The notes beneath the pieces were generated by a model, which saw only the letters and a program-made list of their open reading frames with translations, had not been told where the DNA came from and made no database searches. From positions 1 through 55,914 of the forward strand of contig JAFGTR010000123.1 of assembly GCA_016934055.1 (NCBI GenBank): a DNA stretch of 55,914 bases, read 5' to 3'. The stretch is from Bacteroidales bacterium. Its GTDB lineage: Bacteria; Bacteroidota; Bacteroidia; Bacteroidales; UBA10428. Below, one piece after another: positions 8,522 through 17,592 of the stretch (position 1 is its first letter; every line of letters begins with the position of its first letter). The translations under genes and the position numbers were made by a program.

Positions 8522-10861
8522 ATGAAACCCGGGAATTTCATCAAAGAATTCAGGAACAACCTCCCGATAACGCTTATCAACGTATTCGGATATTCCATTG
8601 CCTTGTCAGCCTGTTTGATCATTGGTCTTTATGTATATTATCAATTTACGTTCGACCGTTTCCATGAAAAGTCAGACAGGATTTACCGCTTAAATTATAT
8701 CCAGAATCAGAAAAACACGAATAATGCAACTACTAATCACCATTGGTTTGAGGTTTTACCAGCAGAGATGCCCGGGATTGAAAAAGTTGCACGGTTTGGC
8801 TGGAACACAGAGGCTGACATTGAACTCAACAAAATGCATTTCAAGGCAAATGGTGCTTTTGGAGACAAAGAGCTGTTCGACGTTTTTTCCTTCCTGGTTC
8901 TGCACAAGGAGAATGATAACTTTTTTGAGAAGCCGAACAGCATTGCATTATCCAGGTCATTGTCAACCAAACTATTTGGCCATGAACCCTCCCTTGGGAA
9001 AACCCTCACACTCAATTACCGTGACCAATACACGGTGACGGCGGTTTTTGAAAATATTCCCTCCAACTCATCCGTGCAATTCGAATACCTGACCAGTGCA
9101 AACGATTTGCTGGAAAATGCCGGAGAGTATATGAGAAATCACTGGCTGTGGTGGATGTGGAGGACCTTTGTCCTGGTCAGCGATGAATCCGTAGCGAAAG
9201 ATTTCAGCAAAAATATGAAATTACTCCAGCGGAAATACATCAATGATTGGCATGCAGAATCACATGATTACTATTTGCAGCCACTGGAAAGAATACACCT
9301 GTTCAGATCTTCAATTGCCGGAAGCTTCGATTCCGATATCAGCCTTGTGCTGATTTATATTTTATGTTCAGCCGGCTTGCTGATACTGGTTATTTCCTGT
9401 ATAAACTTCATAAACCTGTCAGTTGCAGGCTTTGAGGCAAGGAAACGATCAGTATCCATAAAGAAGATCATAGGTGCAAGCCGTGGCTACCTGTTCAGGC
9501 AATATATTGCTTATTCGTTGTTTTTAACTTATTTATGCGTTCTTACCGGTGTCATTATTGCCCTGTATGTTATTCCGGTCTTAAAATCACACGGTATCAC
9601 AGGAATTGACATTCCTTATGAAAACCCGATTTTCTGGATGATCCTGTTGGCTTTTGGTTTTGGCACCGGTCTGCTTTCAGGTCTGTATCCGGCCGGCTAT
9701 ATCAGTAAAACCCTGGCTGTTTCAACCAGTGATATGATAAAATCACGGTCAGTATTCCGCAACAGTCTGATAACAATACAGTTTTCAATTACGATGATTC
9801 TTTTAACAGCCGTCATCATCATAAAAAAACAGTTAAATGAAGGTATCAAAGGCGATTTAGGATATAACTTTTCCTCCTTGATAAGTTTCAGGGGAACGGA
9901 AGACATCCAAAAACATTACAACGCCGTGCACAATGAGCTCAGGAAAATGCCCGGTGTTATTGCCACCACATCCTGTGAGTTTCGATTGCCTGGGTATTTA
10001 GGCAATTACTGGCCTGTCCAGCCCGAAGGAAGCGAAGTGAAGTTTGACATCTTTCACACCCAGGTTGCATCCAATTTCTTTGAAGTGCTGAAAATTCCCT
10101 TAAAAGCCAGGCTCGGTGAACTAAGAGAAGATACGGCACGAACATCGGATCGTGCCGTAATAAACAGCGAAGCAATGAGACAATTCAACATGGGTGAAGC
10201 TATTTTAGGCAAAACCTACGAACTGGGCGAAACCAGGATCGTAGTCGCCGCCATTGCAGATGACTTTCACATCGGCTCCATGCACGACCTGATTAAACCC
10301 ATTCAGTATGCCATTGAAGAAGAAAACATGCAACATATCATACGCCTTGAAAGTACTGACCAGGAGAAGACCATTGCAGCAATCCGGCAAATCTGGGAAC
10401 AATTTGAGCCGCTCCAGCCTTTCAGCTTTCATTATGTTGATGATCTTATTTCAGAACAATATAGCAAAGAGAAGTCGCTCCTGAAAATATTCAATTTATT
10501 TTTTGCCCTGGCCATGGTCATCTCCCTGGTGGGTTTGTTTGGTCTGGTTCAGCTTTTACTGCGTTTCAGGGTTAAAGAAATAGGGATAAGGAAGGTCAAC
10601 GGGGCCCGGGTTTTTGAAATCATGATCCTGCTTTACAAAGATTTCCTCAGATGGGTAGCCATTGCCTTTGTCATCGCCAGTCCCATTGCCTGGTATGCAC
10701 TTCACAAATGGCTCCAAAGCTTTGCCTATAAAACTGAGCTGAGCTGGTGGGTATTTGCAGCAGCAGGGATGATGGCGATGGCAGTGGCATTGCTTACCGT
10801 CAGCCTGCAAAGCTGGCGGGCGGCGACACGGAACCCGGTCGAAGCGCTGAGATACGAGTAG
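8522..10861 (+). CDS. FtsX/MacB-like ABC transporter permease 1
   Basis: About 779 residues from the ATG at 8522; a TTG at 8477 in the same frame adds a non-membrane leader and is less likely. Architecture: first membrane helix (about 20-40), large periplasmic MacB-type domain, three membrane helices (about 280-410), a further helix after about 425, a second periplasmic domain, and three C-terminal helices with KEIGIRKVNGAR before them and EALRYE at the very end. Such double-FtsX proteins work with LolD/MacB-type ATPases and move or sense substrates at the inner membrane rather than forming a channel. The substrate is unknown. The last 200 bp are very similar to those of the two other permeases in the array. 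Confidence 0.88.
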   Translation: MKPGNFIKEFRNNLPITLINVFGYSIALSACLIIGLYVYYQFTFDRFHEKSDRIYRLNYIQNQKNTNNATTNHHWFEVLPAEMPGIEKVARFGWNTEADIELNKMHFKANGAFGDKELFDVFSFLVLHKENDNFFEKPNSIALSRSLSTKLFGHEPSLGKTLTLNYRDQYTVTAVFENIPSNSSVQFEYLTSANDLLENAGEYMRNHWLWWMWRTFVLVSDESVAKDFSKNMKLLQRKYINDWHAESHDYYLQPLERIHLFRSSIAGSFDSDISLVLIYILCSAGLLILVISCINFINLSVAGFEARKRSVSIKKIIGASRGYLFRQYIAYSLFLTYLCVLTGVIIALYVIPVLKSHGITGIDIPYENPIFWMILLAFGFGTGLLSGLYPAGYISKTLAVSTSDMIKSRSVFRNSLITIQFSITMILLTAVIIIKKQLNEGIKGDLGYNFSSLISFRGTEDIQKHYNAVHNELRKMPGVIATTSCEFRLPGYLGNYWPVQPEGSEVKFDIFHTQVASNFFEVLKIPLKARLGELREDTARTSDRAVINSEAMRQFNMGEAILGKTYELGETRIVVAAIADDFHIGSMHDLIKPIQYAIEEENMQHIIRLESTDQEKTIAAIRQIWEQFEPLQPFSFHYVDDLISEQYSKEKSLLKIFNLFFALAMVISLVGLFGLVQLLLRFRVKEIGIRKVNGARVFEIMILLYKDFLRWVAIAFVIASPIAWYALHKWLQSFAYKTELSWWVFAAAGMMAMAVALLTVSLQSWRAATRNPVEALRYE

Positions 10862-11096
10862 GGAGAAGAGCAGAGATCCCGATGCATTTTTCGTAAGTTT
10901 TTGAGGTACGAAAAAACAACAGAAAAAGCAATCGGGATGGAGGCATTGCGGTATGAATAGTCTGAACTCCCGCTATGGCGGGACAAGTAATGATTAAGCT
11001 GATTCAATGATTATTATGATTATAAAGCTACATTATCAAAAACCCTTATAAAATCAGGCAAAAAATTATTTATAAGATACTTATTATAAGCACAAA
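10862..11096 (+). repeat. Spacer with a 66-bp hairpin repeat and a palindrome
   Basis: The spacer between permeases 1 and 2 holds the first copy of a 66-bp repeat (10873-10938). Next comes a second, out-of-gene copy of the permease 3' end (EALRYE-stop at about 10939-10960). A palindrome CCCGC...GCGGG follows at about 10969-10982. The rest is A/T-rich and contains ATGATTA-like words that recur in the other spacers of the array. No gene is visible. Confidence 0.7.
10873..10938. repeat. 66-bp hairpin repeat, copy 1
   Basis: The 66 bp are identical to 13470-13535. The arms ATCCCGAT (10876-10883) and ATCGGGAT (10931-10938) are complementary, and an inner pair (TTTTTCGTA / TACGAAAAA) extends the fold. 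It lies directly after the stop codon of permease 1. Confidence 0.85.
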
Positions 11097-13457
11097 ATGA
11101 AAAGGTTTCTCAAAACAATGTTCAGGAATATCAGGCGAAATGCTCTTTTTTCTGCCATTAACCTTTCAGGGCTGGTTCTGGGCTTCGTATGCATTATCAT
11201 CATCACGGTTTGGATCAAGACCGAACTGAGCTATGACAGGTTTCATGAGAACAGCGGCATTATTTATCGTGTACACAGGTATTTTTATGATGCGAATGGT
11301 GCGGAGAACCTCCATTTATCAAATGTCGCCCCGGTTATTGCACCCTTGCTCCAGAATGATTTTCACGAAATTCAAAACATTGCCCGGGTTGCTCATACCG
11401 GAATGGTTTTTTCGCTGGGAAGCCGGAAAATGCAGGAGAACAAAGTATGTTTTGCCGATCCTGCTGTTCTGAATATTTTTACATTCGAAGGTTTGCCCTC
11501 TGATAAAAATCTGCTCGTAAGGCCACTTACGGCCATTATTTCCGATGCGGTTGCTGATAAATACTTCCCTGGGCAGGATGCCATTGGCCAATCACTTGAA
11601 TTCAAAGACCCACGGGGTGAAAAATATTTCCTGGAAATTACCGGTGTATTTAAGAGATGGCATAAAATCAGTCATTTTAACCCTGATTTTTTTATTTCCT
11701 TCAGTACCCTGGAAGCAGCGGTTGGCCCGGATGAGTTGAAAGACTGGGGCAGCAATAACTATGAGACTTTTGCCCTTATTCCCAATGTTCCGGCCGATAT
11801 GGATGAAAAGCTTGATGCATTCATTGACAACCACCTGGAAAATGGCACCAAATGGACAAAGATAAGGCTTGAAAAGCTGACAGATATCCACTTTAACTGG
11901 CACAGCAACCGATCCTATATCTATATTCTCACGTCCATAGCCCTGCTGATATTGATCCTCGCCAGTATCAACACCATGAATCTGAATGCAGCCATGTACT
12001 CGAAGCAACTTAAGGATATCAGAATAAAAAAGATCATCGGGGCTTCACGAAAAGCCTTAATCGTACAATTATTGGCTGAGTCGGTTCTGTTTTGCTTCAT
12101 CGCACTTATCATTGCAGTGTATATAGCTTCAGTTGCCCTGCCGATGTTTAATAAAACCCTGAATAACACGCTTGAATTTAAAATCCTGAAAAACACTGAA
12201 CTGATCACGGGTTTTATAGTTCTGTCCCTTCTAACCGGCATTTTTTGCGGCATTTATCCTGCCCTTATGCTGTTAACCAACCAGCGGGGGAATGCTATTA
12301 CTGCTGACATCAATAAAGTCGGGAAAATGTCCTTTCGGAACGGACTTGTCGTGTTTCAATTCGTTGTTTCGATTGCGCTGATCATATCCTTCTTTATGGT
12401 CTCAAAGCAATTAAATTTCATTCGGAATAAAGCGCTGGGACTCGAAAAAGAAAATATTGTCGTGATTCCGGCCACCCCTCTTTTAATTCAAAAACTCGAT
12501 GGTTTCAAACAGCAATTGTCAGGCAATCCCAATATTACAGGGGTATCTGCATCAAAACGGGTGCCTTCCGATGGACTTTGGGACTGCAGCGGCGCCAGGA
12601 TCATTTCCGGCAATACTTCAACACCTTTGGGATTCAGATTGGCCAATGTACGGATTGATGAGCAGTTTATTCCTGCTTATAAAATCAAACTCTTAGCAGG
12701 CCGTAATTTTCGTGAGAATATTTCCAATGACTTTGGTTACATAATCAATGCATCAGCTGTCAAAAAAATCGGATGGACATCCCCTGAAGAGGCACTCGGA
12801 CAGATCATTGAATATGGCGGTCGTAAAGGAAACGTTATCGGCATAGTTGAGGATTTCCACTATGAATCACTGCATAATCCGATCAGTCCCATCATCATGT
12901 ATTATGACCCATCGGACTTCAACCTGGTATCGATAAGGATTGCTCCCGTCCAAAGAAACAGGACCCTGTCATTCATTGAAAAAACCTGGCAGGAATATAA
13001 CAATGTGGATTACGCCTTTTCTTATGAATATTTGACTGATCGCTACAGAAATCTGTACAAGTCTGAAGAAAACATCAGGACCATTTTCGTCTATTGTATG
13101 ATTCTTGCCATTTCAATAGCCATCCTGGGTCTGATAGGATTATCCGTGTTTCTTACGGAACGCCGCACCAAAGAAATCGGCATTCGTAAAGTTAACGGAG
13201 CTCGGATATTTGAAATACTGGCCATGCTGAATAAAGATTTTTTAAAAGGAGTAGCCATTGCCTTTGTCATCGCCTGCCCCATAGCGTGGTATGCCATGCA
13301 CAGATGGCTGCAGAACTTTGCCTACCGCACAATCCAAAGCTGGTGGGTTTTTGCAGCAGCAGGGGCCATAGCAATAGTTATCGCATTGCTCACTGTGAGC
13401 TGGCAGAGCTGGCGGGCTGCGACGAGAAATCCGGTCGAAGCATTGAGGTACGAGTAG
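11097..13457 (+). CDS. FtsX/MacB-like ABC transporter permease 2
   Basis: A 786-residue double-FtsX permease with the same layout as permease 1: an N-terminal membrane helix (about 20-40), a periplasmic domain, three helices around 270-400, a further helix near 415-435, a second periplasmic domain and three final helices. KEIGIRKVNGAR precedes the final helices and EALRYE ends the protein. The N-terminal and periplasmic parts diverge clearly from permeases 1 and 3, while the last 70 residues are almost the same. No ATPase gene lies between permeases 1 and 2, so it must share an ATPase encoded elsewhere in the array or genome. Confidence 0.88.
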   Translation: MKRFLKTMFRNIRRNALFSAINLSGLVLGFVCIIIITVWIKTELSYDRFHENSGIIYRVHRYFYDANGAENLHLSNVAPVIAPLLQNDFHEIQNIARVAHTGMVFSLGSRKMQENKVCFADPAVLNIFTFEGLPSDKNLLVRPLTAIISDAVADKYFPGQDAIGQSLEFKDPRGEKYFLEITGVFKRWHKISHFNPDFFISFSTLEAAVGPDELKDWGSNNYETFALIPNVPADMDEKLDAFIDNHLENGTKWTKIRLEKLTDIHFNWHSNRSYIYILTSIALLILILASINTMNLNAAMYSKQLKDIRIKKIIGASRKALIVQLLAESVLFCFIALIIAVYIASVALPMFNKTLNNTLEFKILKNTELITGFIVLSLLTGIFCGIYPALMLLTNQRGNAITADINKVGKMSFRNGLVVFQFVVSIALIISFFMVSKQLNFIRNKALGLEKENIVVIPATPLLIQKLDGFKQQLSGNPNITGVSASKRVPSDGLWDCSGARIISGNTSTPLGFRLANVRIDEQFIPAYKIKLLAGRNFRENISNDFGYIINASAVKKIGWTSPEEALGQIIEYGGRKGNVIGIVEDFHYESLHNPISPIIMYYDPSDFNLVSIRIAPVQRNRTLSFIEKTWQEYNNVDYAFSYEYLTDRYRNLYKSEENIRTIFVYCMILAISIAILGLIGLSVFLTERRTKEIGIRKVNGARIFEILAMLNKDFLKGVAIAFVIACPIAWYAMHRWLQNFAYRTIQSWWVFAAAGAIAIVIALLTVSWQSWRAATRNPVEALRYE

Positions 13458-13469
13458 TACCGAAATGCG

Positions 13470-13535
13470 GAGATCCCGATGCATTTTTCGTAAGTTTTTG
13501 AGGTACGAAAAAACAACAGAAAAAGCAATCGGGAT
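13470..13535. repeat. 66-bp hairpin repeat, copy 2
   Basis: Identical to 10873-10938 and placed in the same way, just after the stop codon of permease 2. It is followed by a short out-of-gene copy of the permease end (EALRYE-stop, about 13536-13557) and then TCTGAAC. That order matches the stop/TCTGAAC junction after permease 3, which has no hairpin inserted. Confidence 0.85.
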
Positions 13536-13560
13536 TGAGGCGCTGAGGTATGAGTAGTCT

Positions 13561-13661
13561 GAACCTGCCTGACGGCAGGCAGGCTATGATTAAGCTGATT
13601 AAATGAAGACTATGAATTTAAAACAGGAAAAATTAAAGCCTGCCTGCCGTCAGGCAGGTTC
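13561..13661. repeat. 24-bp perfect inverted repeat around the leader of the second ATPase
   Basis: The arms at 13561-13584 and 13638-13661 are exact reverse complements over 24 bp (core CCTGCCTGACGGCAGGCAGG). They enclose 53 bp, and the right arm ends 6 bp before the ATG at 13668. Each arm is itself nearly palindromic. In RNA the two arms would form a strong hairpin covering the usual ribosome-binding position. Confidence 0.85.
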
Positions 13662-13667
13662 AAGACA

Positions 13668-14330
13668 ATGATCACACTAAAAAACATCTACAAGTACTAC
13701 GATTCAAAATTCCAGCGGAATTTTATTTTAAAGGACATCGACCTCGAAGTGGCCGAAGGTGAATTCATCTCGGTCATGGGCCCCAGTGGTGCAGGAAAAT
13801 CCACCCTGCTGAATATCATCGGATTGCTCGATGATCCGTCAGAGGGTGAATACTACCTTATGGAAAAACCGGTTCATAACCTGAAAGAAAAACAGAAAAC
13901 CGAATACCACAGGAGCCATATCGGTTTCATATTCCAGGCCTTTCATCTCATTGATGAGCTGAATGTCTATGAGAACATCGAAACACCGTTGGTTTACCGG
14001 GGCATAAAAACCAAAGAACGACAGGCTATTGTGGCCGACATGCTCGACCGTTTCAACATCGTTGCAAAAAGTGACCTTTTCCCTCAACAGCTTTCCGGCG
14101 GACAGCAGCAGCTGGTAGGCATTGCCCGCGCCATTGCCGGAAAACCGAGATTATTGCTGGCCGACGAACCCACGGGGAACCTGCATTCCGAGCAGGGACG
14201 GAATATTATGGACCTGCTGAAAAAGCTCAACCGGGAAGGCATGACCATCATCCAGGTCACCCATAACCAGGAGTTTGCACGATATGCCAATCGGATTATA
14301 AGGTTGGAGGACGGGTTGATCAGATCTTGA
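13668..14330 (+). CDS. ABC transporter ATPase (LolD/MacB type)
   Basis: A full-length 220-residue ATPase: Walker A GPSGAGKST (about 38-46), Q-loop GFIFQAF, signature LSGGQQQ, Walker B LLLADEPTG and switch His (VTHN). Two positions are unusual: the residues after LSGGQQQ read LV where family members normally have RV, and the D-loop reads GNLHS where GNLDS is usual. The enzyme may still work, but the D-loop change could affect dimer coupling. It sits between permeases 2 and 3, and its start is enclosed by a 24-bp inverted repeat. Since the first ATPase of the array is frameshifted, this may be the only ATPase of the array. Confidence 0.9.
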   Translation: MITLKNIYKYYDSKFQRNFILKDIDLEVAEGEFISVMGPSGAGKSTLLNIIGLLDDPSEGEYYLMEKPVHNLKEKQKTEYHRSHIGFIFQAFHLIDELNVYENIETPLVYRGIKTKERQAIVADMLDRFNIVAKSDLFPQQLSGGQQQLVGIARAIAGKPRLLLADEPTGNLHSEQGRNIMDLLKKLNREGMTIIQVTHNQEFARYANRIIRLEDGLIRS

Positions 14331-14396
14331 ACATTGATTTATATGATTAACTGAAGACTTTGATTTTTATGGTTCTGAAAATAAATCCCTATTTGT

Positions 14397-16796
14397 ATGA
14401 TACCCTATAAATTAAAAATAGCAATTCGTTTTTTTTCAAGGGCAAAGAGTTTTACCCTATTGAATATGGTGGGATTGGTTATTGGAATTTCGCTTTTTAT
14501 ACTGATTTCGATGCTGTTAAATTATGAATTATCATTTGACGGTTTTCATGTGAATAAAAATAAAATACTGCAGGTTTGCGAACAGGATCTCAAATCGGGG
14601 GAATCTCTCGCACATACAGGATTACCTCTGCCCTTAACCCTTAAAAATGACTTTCCGGAAGTAAAATATGTTGCAGGAGTATTGAAAATTCTTTACAGGG
14701 AAAGCAATATAAAATATCAGGATACAGAGTACTCAGGCTATACAGGGGCCTCGGTTGACCCTGATTTTTTCAACATTTTTCAATATGAGATAATTCTCGG
14801 AGATGTTCAGAACGTTTTAAAGGCACCTGATAATATTGCCGTGTCGAAATCGATGTCAACCAAAATCTTCGGCGACGAAAATCCCATTGGAAAAACGATT
14901 GCCCTAAGCAACTACAATTTTACCATCACTCAATTGTTCAAGGATATACCTGATAATTCATCGGTTAAATTTGACATTTTATTTTCCGAGAAGATTCGGG
15001 AAATCATTACACCGGATTATAAAGTTGCGTGGTGGAACGGCGGCATAAAAACTTATGTCATATTGCAAAACAATTCTTTAGTGGAGGATTTCAATGCTCA
15101 TCTGAAAGAAATACCGGACAGGTATTATCCCGACTTTTTAAAGGGCCGAAGCACCTATTTTACCATTCCGTTTGCCAAAGCCCATTTTGATACTTCCATC
15201 CTGAACAGTGATCCTCCCGCCATTTCGCATGCTTATCTGCTGTTGCTGGGAAGCATCGCTTTTATTGTATTATTGATTGCCTGCGTGAATTATGTAAACC
15301 TTACCCTTGCCAGGGCATTTCAACTGAACATGGATGCAGGAATAAGGCGCATAGTCGGTGCCAGGTCACAGGAAATTATTAAACTTCAGGTGCTATATGC
15401 CTCTTTGAGCATCTTTGCCGCATTGCTGATATCCATTCCGGTCAGTCTTTTAGGTTTACCGTATTTCGAGCAACTGGCAGAGCGTCCGCTTGCCGGACAG
15501 ATTTATAATCCGTATGTATGGCTGTTCGCCCTTGGTGCATCAGCTGTTATTGTGATGATATCCGGATTTATTCCCGGTAAGATATTCTCTAAAATAAATC
15601 CCGCCCTGATCATTAAAAGCAAAGGCGCCTTTATAAAGACTTATAAAGAAGTGCATAACGGTTTGCTGATTTTTCAGTTCTCGTTGACGATTGCACTTAT
15701 TATTTCACAGTTTTTCATAGTCAAACAAATATCCTTTATGCAGAATGCAGACCTGGGATTTGACAATAACAACCTGCTTTCTGTTAATTTAGGCAATATC
15801 GATGCCGGATATGAAGAAAGATATGCGAAAAGCAGGTTATATAAAGAAGAACTCGAAAAGATAGGTGCACAGGCCGGATTCTCAACAGGAACGATCACCG
15901 AAAACATACCCGGTTATTATTACCAGAATTCATTCACTGTAAATCCTGTTGATGCTGCCGTTGATGAATGCCTGGTTATTTCAACTGCTGTTGATAAAGA
16001 TTACTGCAGCGTATTTGGAGTGAACATCATTAAAGGACGTTTTTTTTCTGACGAATACAGTACCGACAGGCATTCCTTTATCATCAATGAAACGGCAATG
16101 AAGAAATTCGGATGGAAAGATATTGAAGGGAAATTTTTAAAACTGGGTCATGAAAGTAAAAAATATCCGGTGGTCGGTGTTATGAAAGATATTCATATAA
16201 CGACACTGAAGCAGGAAGTATCTCCCATGTTGTACCGTTTCGGACAACACAATAATTTTCCGGCCTTTCTGACCTTCAGGGTTACACCCGGGAATGCCGG
16301 CAAAGCCGTAGCACTTTTGAAAAAAGAATGGTCAGCCTTTTTCCCCGAAATACCCTTTGATTACTTAGATGTTAAAGAGACCTATTATAAAAACTATGAG
16401 GAGGAATACCGGTTATCGAAGATAGTGGGCATTTTTGCAGTACTTGCCATTATCCTGTCGCTTTTCGGCTTGTTGGGTCTGATCATATTTTATGCCGAAA
16501 GTCGTACCAAGGAAATAGGCATCCGCAAAGTAAACGGTGCACGTGTTGCAGAAGTTATGACCATGCTCAATCTTGAATTCATCAAATGGGTGGCCATTGC
16601 CTTTGTCATCGCCTGTCCCATTGCCTGGTATGCCATGCACAAATGGCTTCAAAGCTTTGCCTATAAAACCGGATTAAGCTGGTGGGTATTTTTATCGGCA
16701 GGAATGATGGCAATGGCAGTGGCTTTACTTACGGTCAGCTGGCAAAGCTGGCGGGCGGCAACGCGAAACCCGGTCGAAGCATTGAGGTACGAGTAG
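14397..16796 (+). CDS. FtsX/MacB-like ABC transporter permease 3
   Basis: A 799-residue double-FtsX permease with a membrane helix near 20-40, a periplasmic MacB-type domain, three helices around 280-400, a helix near 425-445, a second periplasmic domain, and three final helices preceded by KEIGIRKVNGAR. It lies 66 bp downstream of the second ATPase. Its N-terminal 700 residues are distinct from permeases 1 and 2, but the last 200 bp are close to permease 1 at the DNA level. It ends in EALRYE and is followed directly by TCTGAAC without the hairpin repeat. Confidence 0.88.
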   Translation: MIPYKLKIAIRFFSRAKSFTLLNMVGLVIGISLFILISMLLNYELSFDGFHVNKNKILQVCEQDLKSGESLAHTGLPLPLTLKNDFPEVKYVAGVLKILYRESNIKYQDTEYSGYTGASVDPDFFNIFQYEIILGDVQNVLKAPDNIAVSKSMSTKIFGDENPIGKTIALSNYNFTITQLFKDIPDNSSVKFDILFSEKIREIITPDYKVAWWNGGIKTYVILQNNSLVEDFNAHLKEIPDRYYPDFLKGRSTYFTIPFAKAHFDTSILNSDPPAISHAYLLLLGSIAFIVLLIACVNYVNLTLARAFQLNMDAGIRRIVGARSQEIIKLQVLYASLSIFAALLISIPVSLLGLPYFEQLAERPLAGQIYNPYVWLFALGASAVIVMISGFIPGKIFSKINPALIIKSKGAFIKTYKEVHNGLLIFQFSLTIALIISQFFIVKQISFMQNADLGFDNNNLLSVNLGNIDAGYEERYAKSRLYKEELEKIGAQAGFSTGTITENIPGYYYQNSFTVNPVDAAVDECLVISTAVDKDYCSVFGVNIIKGRFFSDEYSTDRHSFIINETAMKKFGWKDIEGKFLKLGHESKKYPVVGVMKDIHITTLKQEVSPMLYRFGQHNNFPAFLTFRVTPGNAGKAVALLKKEWSAFFPEIPFDYLDVKETYYKNYEEEYRLSKIVGIFAVLAIILSLFGLLGLIIFYAESRTKEIGIRKVNGARVAEVMTMLNLEFIKWVAIAFVIACPIAWYAMHKWLQSFAYKTGLSWWVFLSAGMMAMAVALLTVSWQSWRAATRNPVEALRYE

Positions 16797-17167
16797 TCTG
16801 AACATTGATTTATCTGATTTTTGTGATGAGCATGATTAAAATAATCTGTTACAATATTCGCAGCTTATCATAATAATCACATAAATTAAAGCCTGCCTGC
16901 CCTGCCTCCGGCAGGTAGACCTTCAGACTGGCTCAGATCTTTTCATAGTCCATCAATTAATCTTATAAATCATAACTTGTTCCGTCATAGCGGGAGTTCA
17001 GGACAATAACAATCAAAGTCTATCATAAAATCAGACGAATCATTGTTCAGACAACATTAAAGTCTATCGAAAAATAATCAAAAAATTTGCAATAAATAAA
17101 AAAACGTTTATCTTATAAGCAGCATTTTTGATTAGTAAATAATCATCAACCCCTAAAAAACTCAATT
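16797..17167. other. 371-bp spacer with palindromic repeats
   Basis: No gene is visible. It holds ATGATTA-like words as in the other spacers of the array, a CCTGCC/GGCAGG palindrome at 16901-16915, and at 16976-16999 a 24-bp word that is the reverse complement, with two mismatches, of 10964-10987. The right end carries the probable promoter of the DUF3795 gene. Confidence 0.6.
17086..17116 (+). promoter_or_regulatory. Bacteroidota-type promoter for the DUF3795 gene
   Basis: TTTG (17086-17089), a 19-bp spacer and TATCTTAT (17109-17116) fit the -33/-7 pattern TTTG-N18/19-TAnnTTTG with two mismatches in the -7 box. The start codon is about 52 bp downstream. Confidence 0.45.
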
Positions 17168-17506
17168 ATGGAAAAAGTGATAGCATGCTGTGGTCTGAAT
17201 TGTGCTACATGTGATGCAAGGATCGCAACCCTTCAGAACAATGATGATCTCAGAAGAGCAACAGCTGAAAAATGGCAAAAGATGTACAATGCACCTGGCA
17301 TCACAGCCGAATCAGTTAACTGTACAGGATGCCGCATGGACGGCGTTAAATTTTCACATTGTTCTGTATGTGAGATCAGAAACTGCGTGCAGAAGAAGGG
17401 GTATCAAACCTGCGGCGAATGCCCTGAGATGGAAGGCTGTGAAATTGTTGCCATGGTTCATAAACATGTGCCCGAAGCCATCGGAAATCTGAAAAATCTG
17501 AATTAA
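17168..17506 (+). CDS. Cys-rich DUF3795 protein
   Basis: A 112-residue soluble protein with many Cys residues arranged in small groups: CCGLNCATC (8-16), CTGC (about 56-59), CSVC (about 68-71), and CGECPEMEGC (about 83-92). The CGLxC start and this spacing match the DUF3795 family, which is assumed to bind a metal or zinc cluster but has no established function. It has its own promoter and a strong terminator behind it, so it is probably a single-gene unit. Confidence 0.85.
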   Translation: MEKVIACCGLNCATCDARIATLQNNDDLRRATAEKWQKMYNAPGITAESVNCTGCRMDGVKFSHCSVCEIRNCVQKKGYQTCGECPEMEGCEIVAMVHKHVPEAIGNLKNLN

Positions 17507-17533
17507 TCAGATGTTAAAGAAAAATGACAAAAA

Positions 17534-17565
17534 AACCCGACGGGCATTCAAAATCCCGCCGGGTT
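17534..17565. terminator. Hairpin terminator between convergent genes
   Basis: The arms AACCCGACGGG (17534-17544) and CCCGCCGGGTT (17555-17565) pair over 11 bp with one mismatch. On the minus strand the hairpin is followed by a run of T (complement of the A run at 17527-17535), so it suits the right-hand gene less than a transcript coming from 17593. It lies between the convergent DUF3795 and T9SS genes and may serve both. Confidence 0.7.
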
Positions 17566-17592
17566 ATAATCCTGGCATCCAGCAATCTGTTA

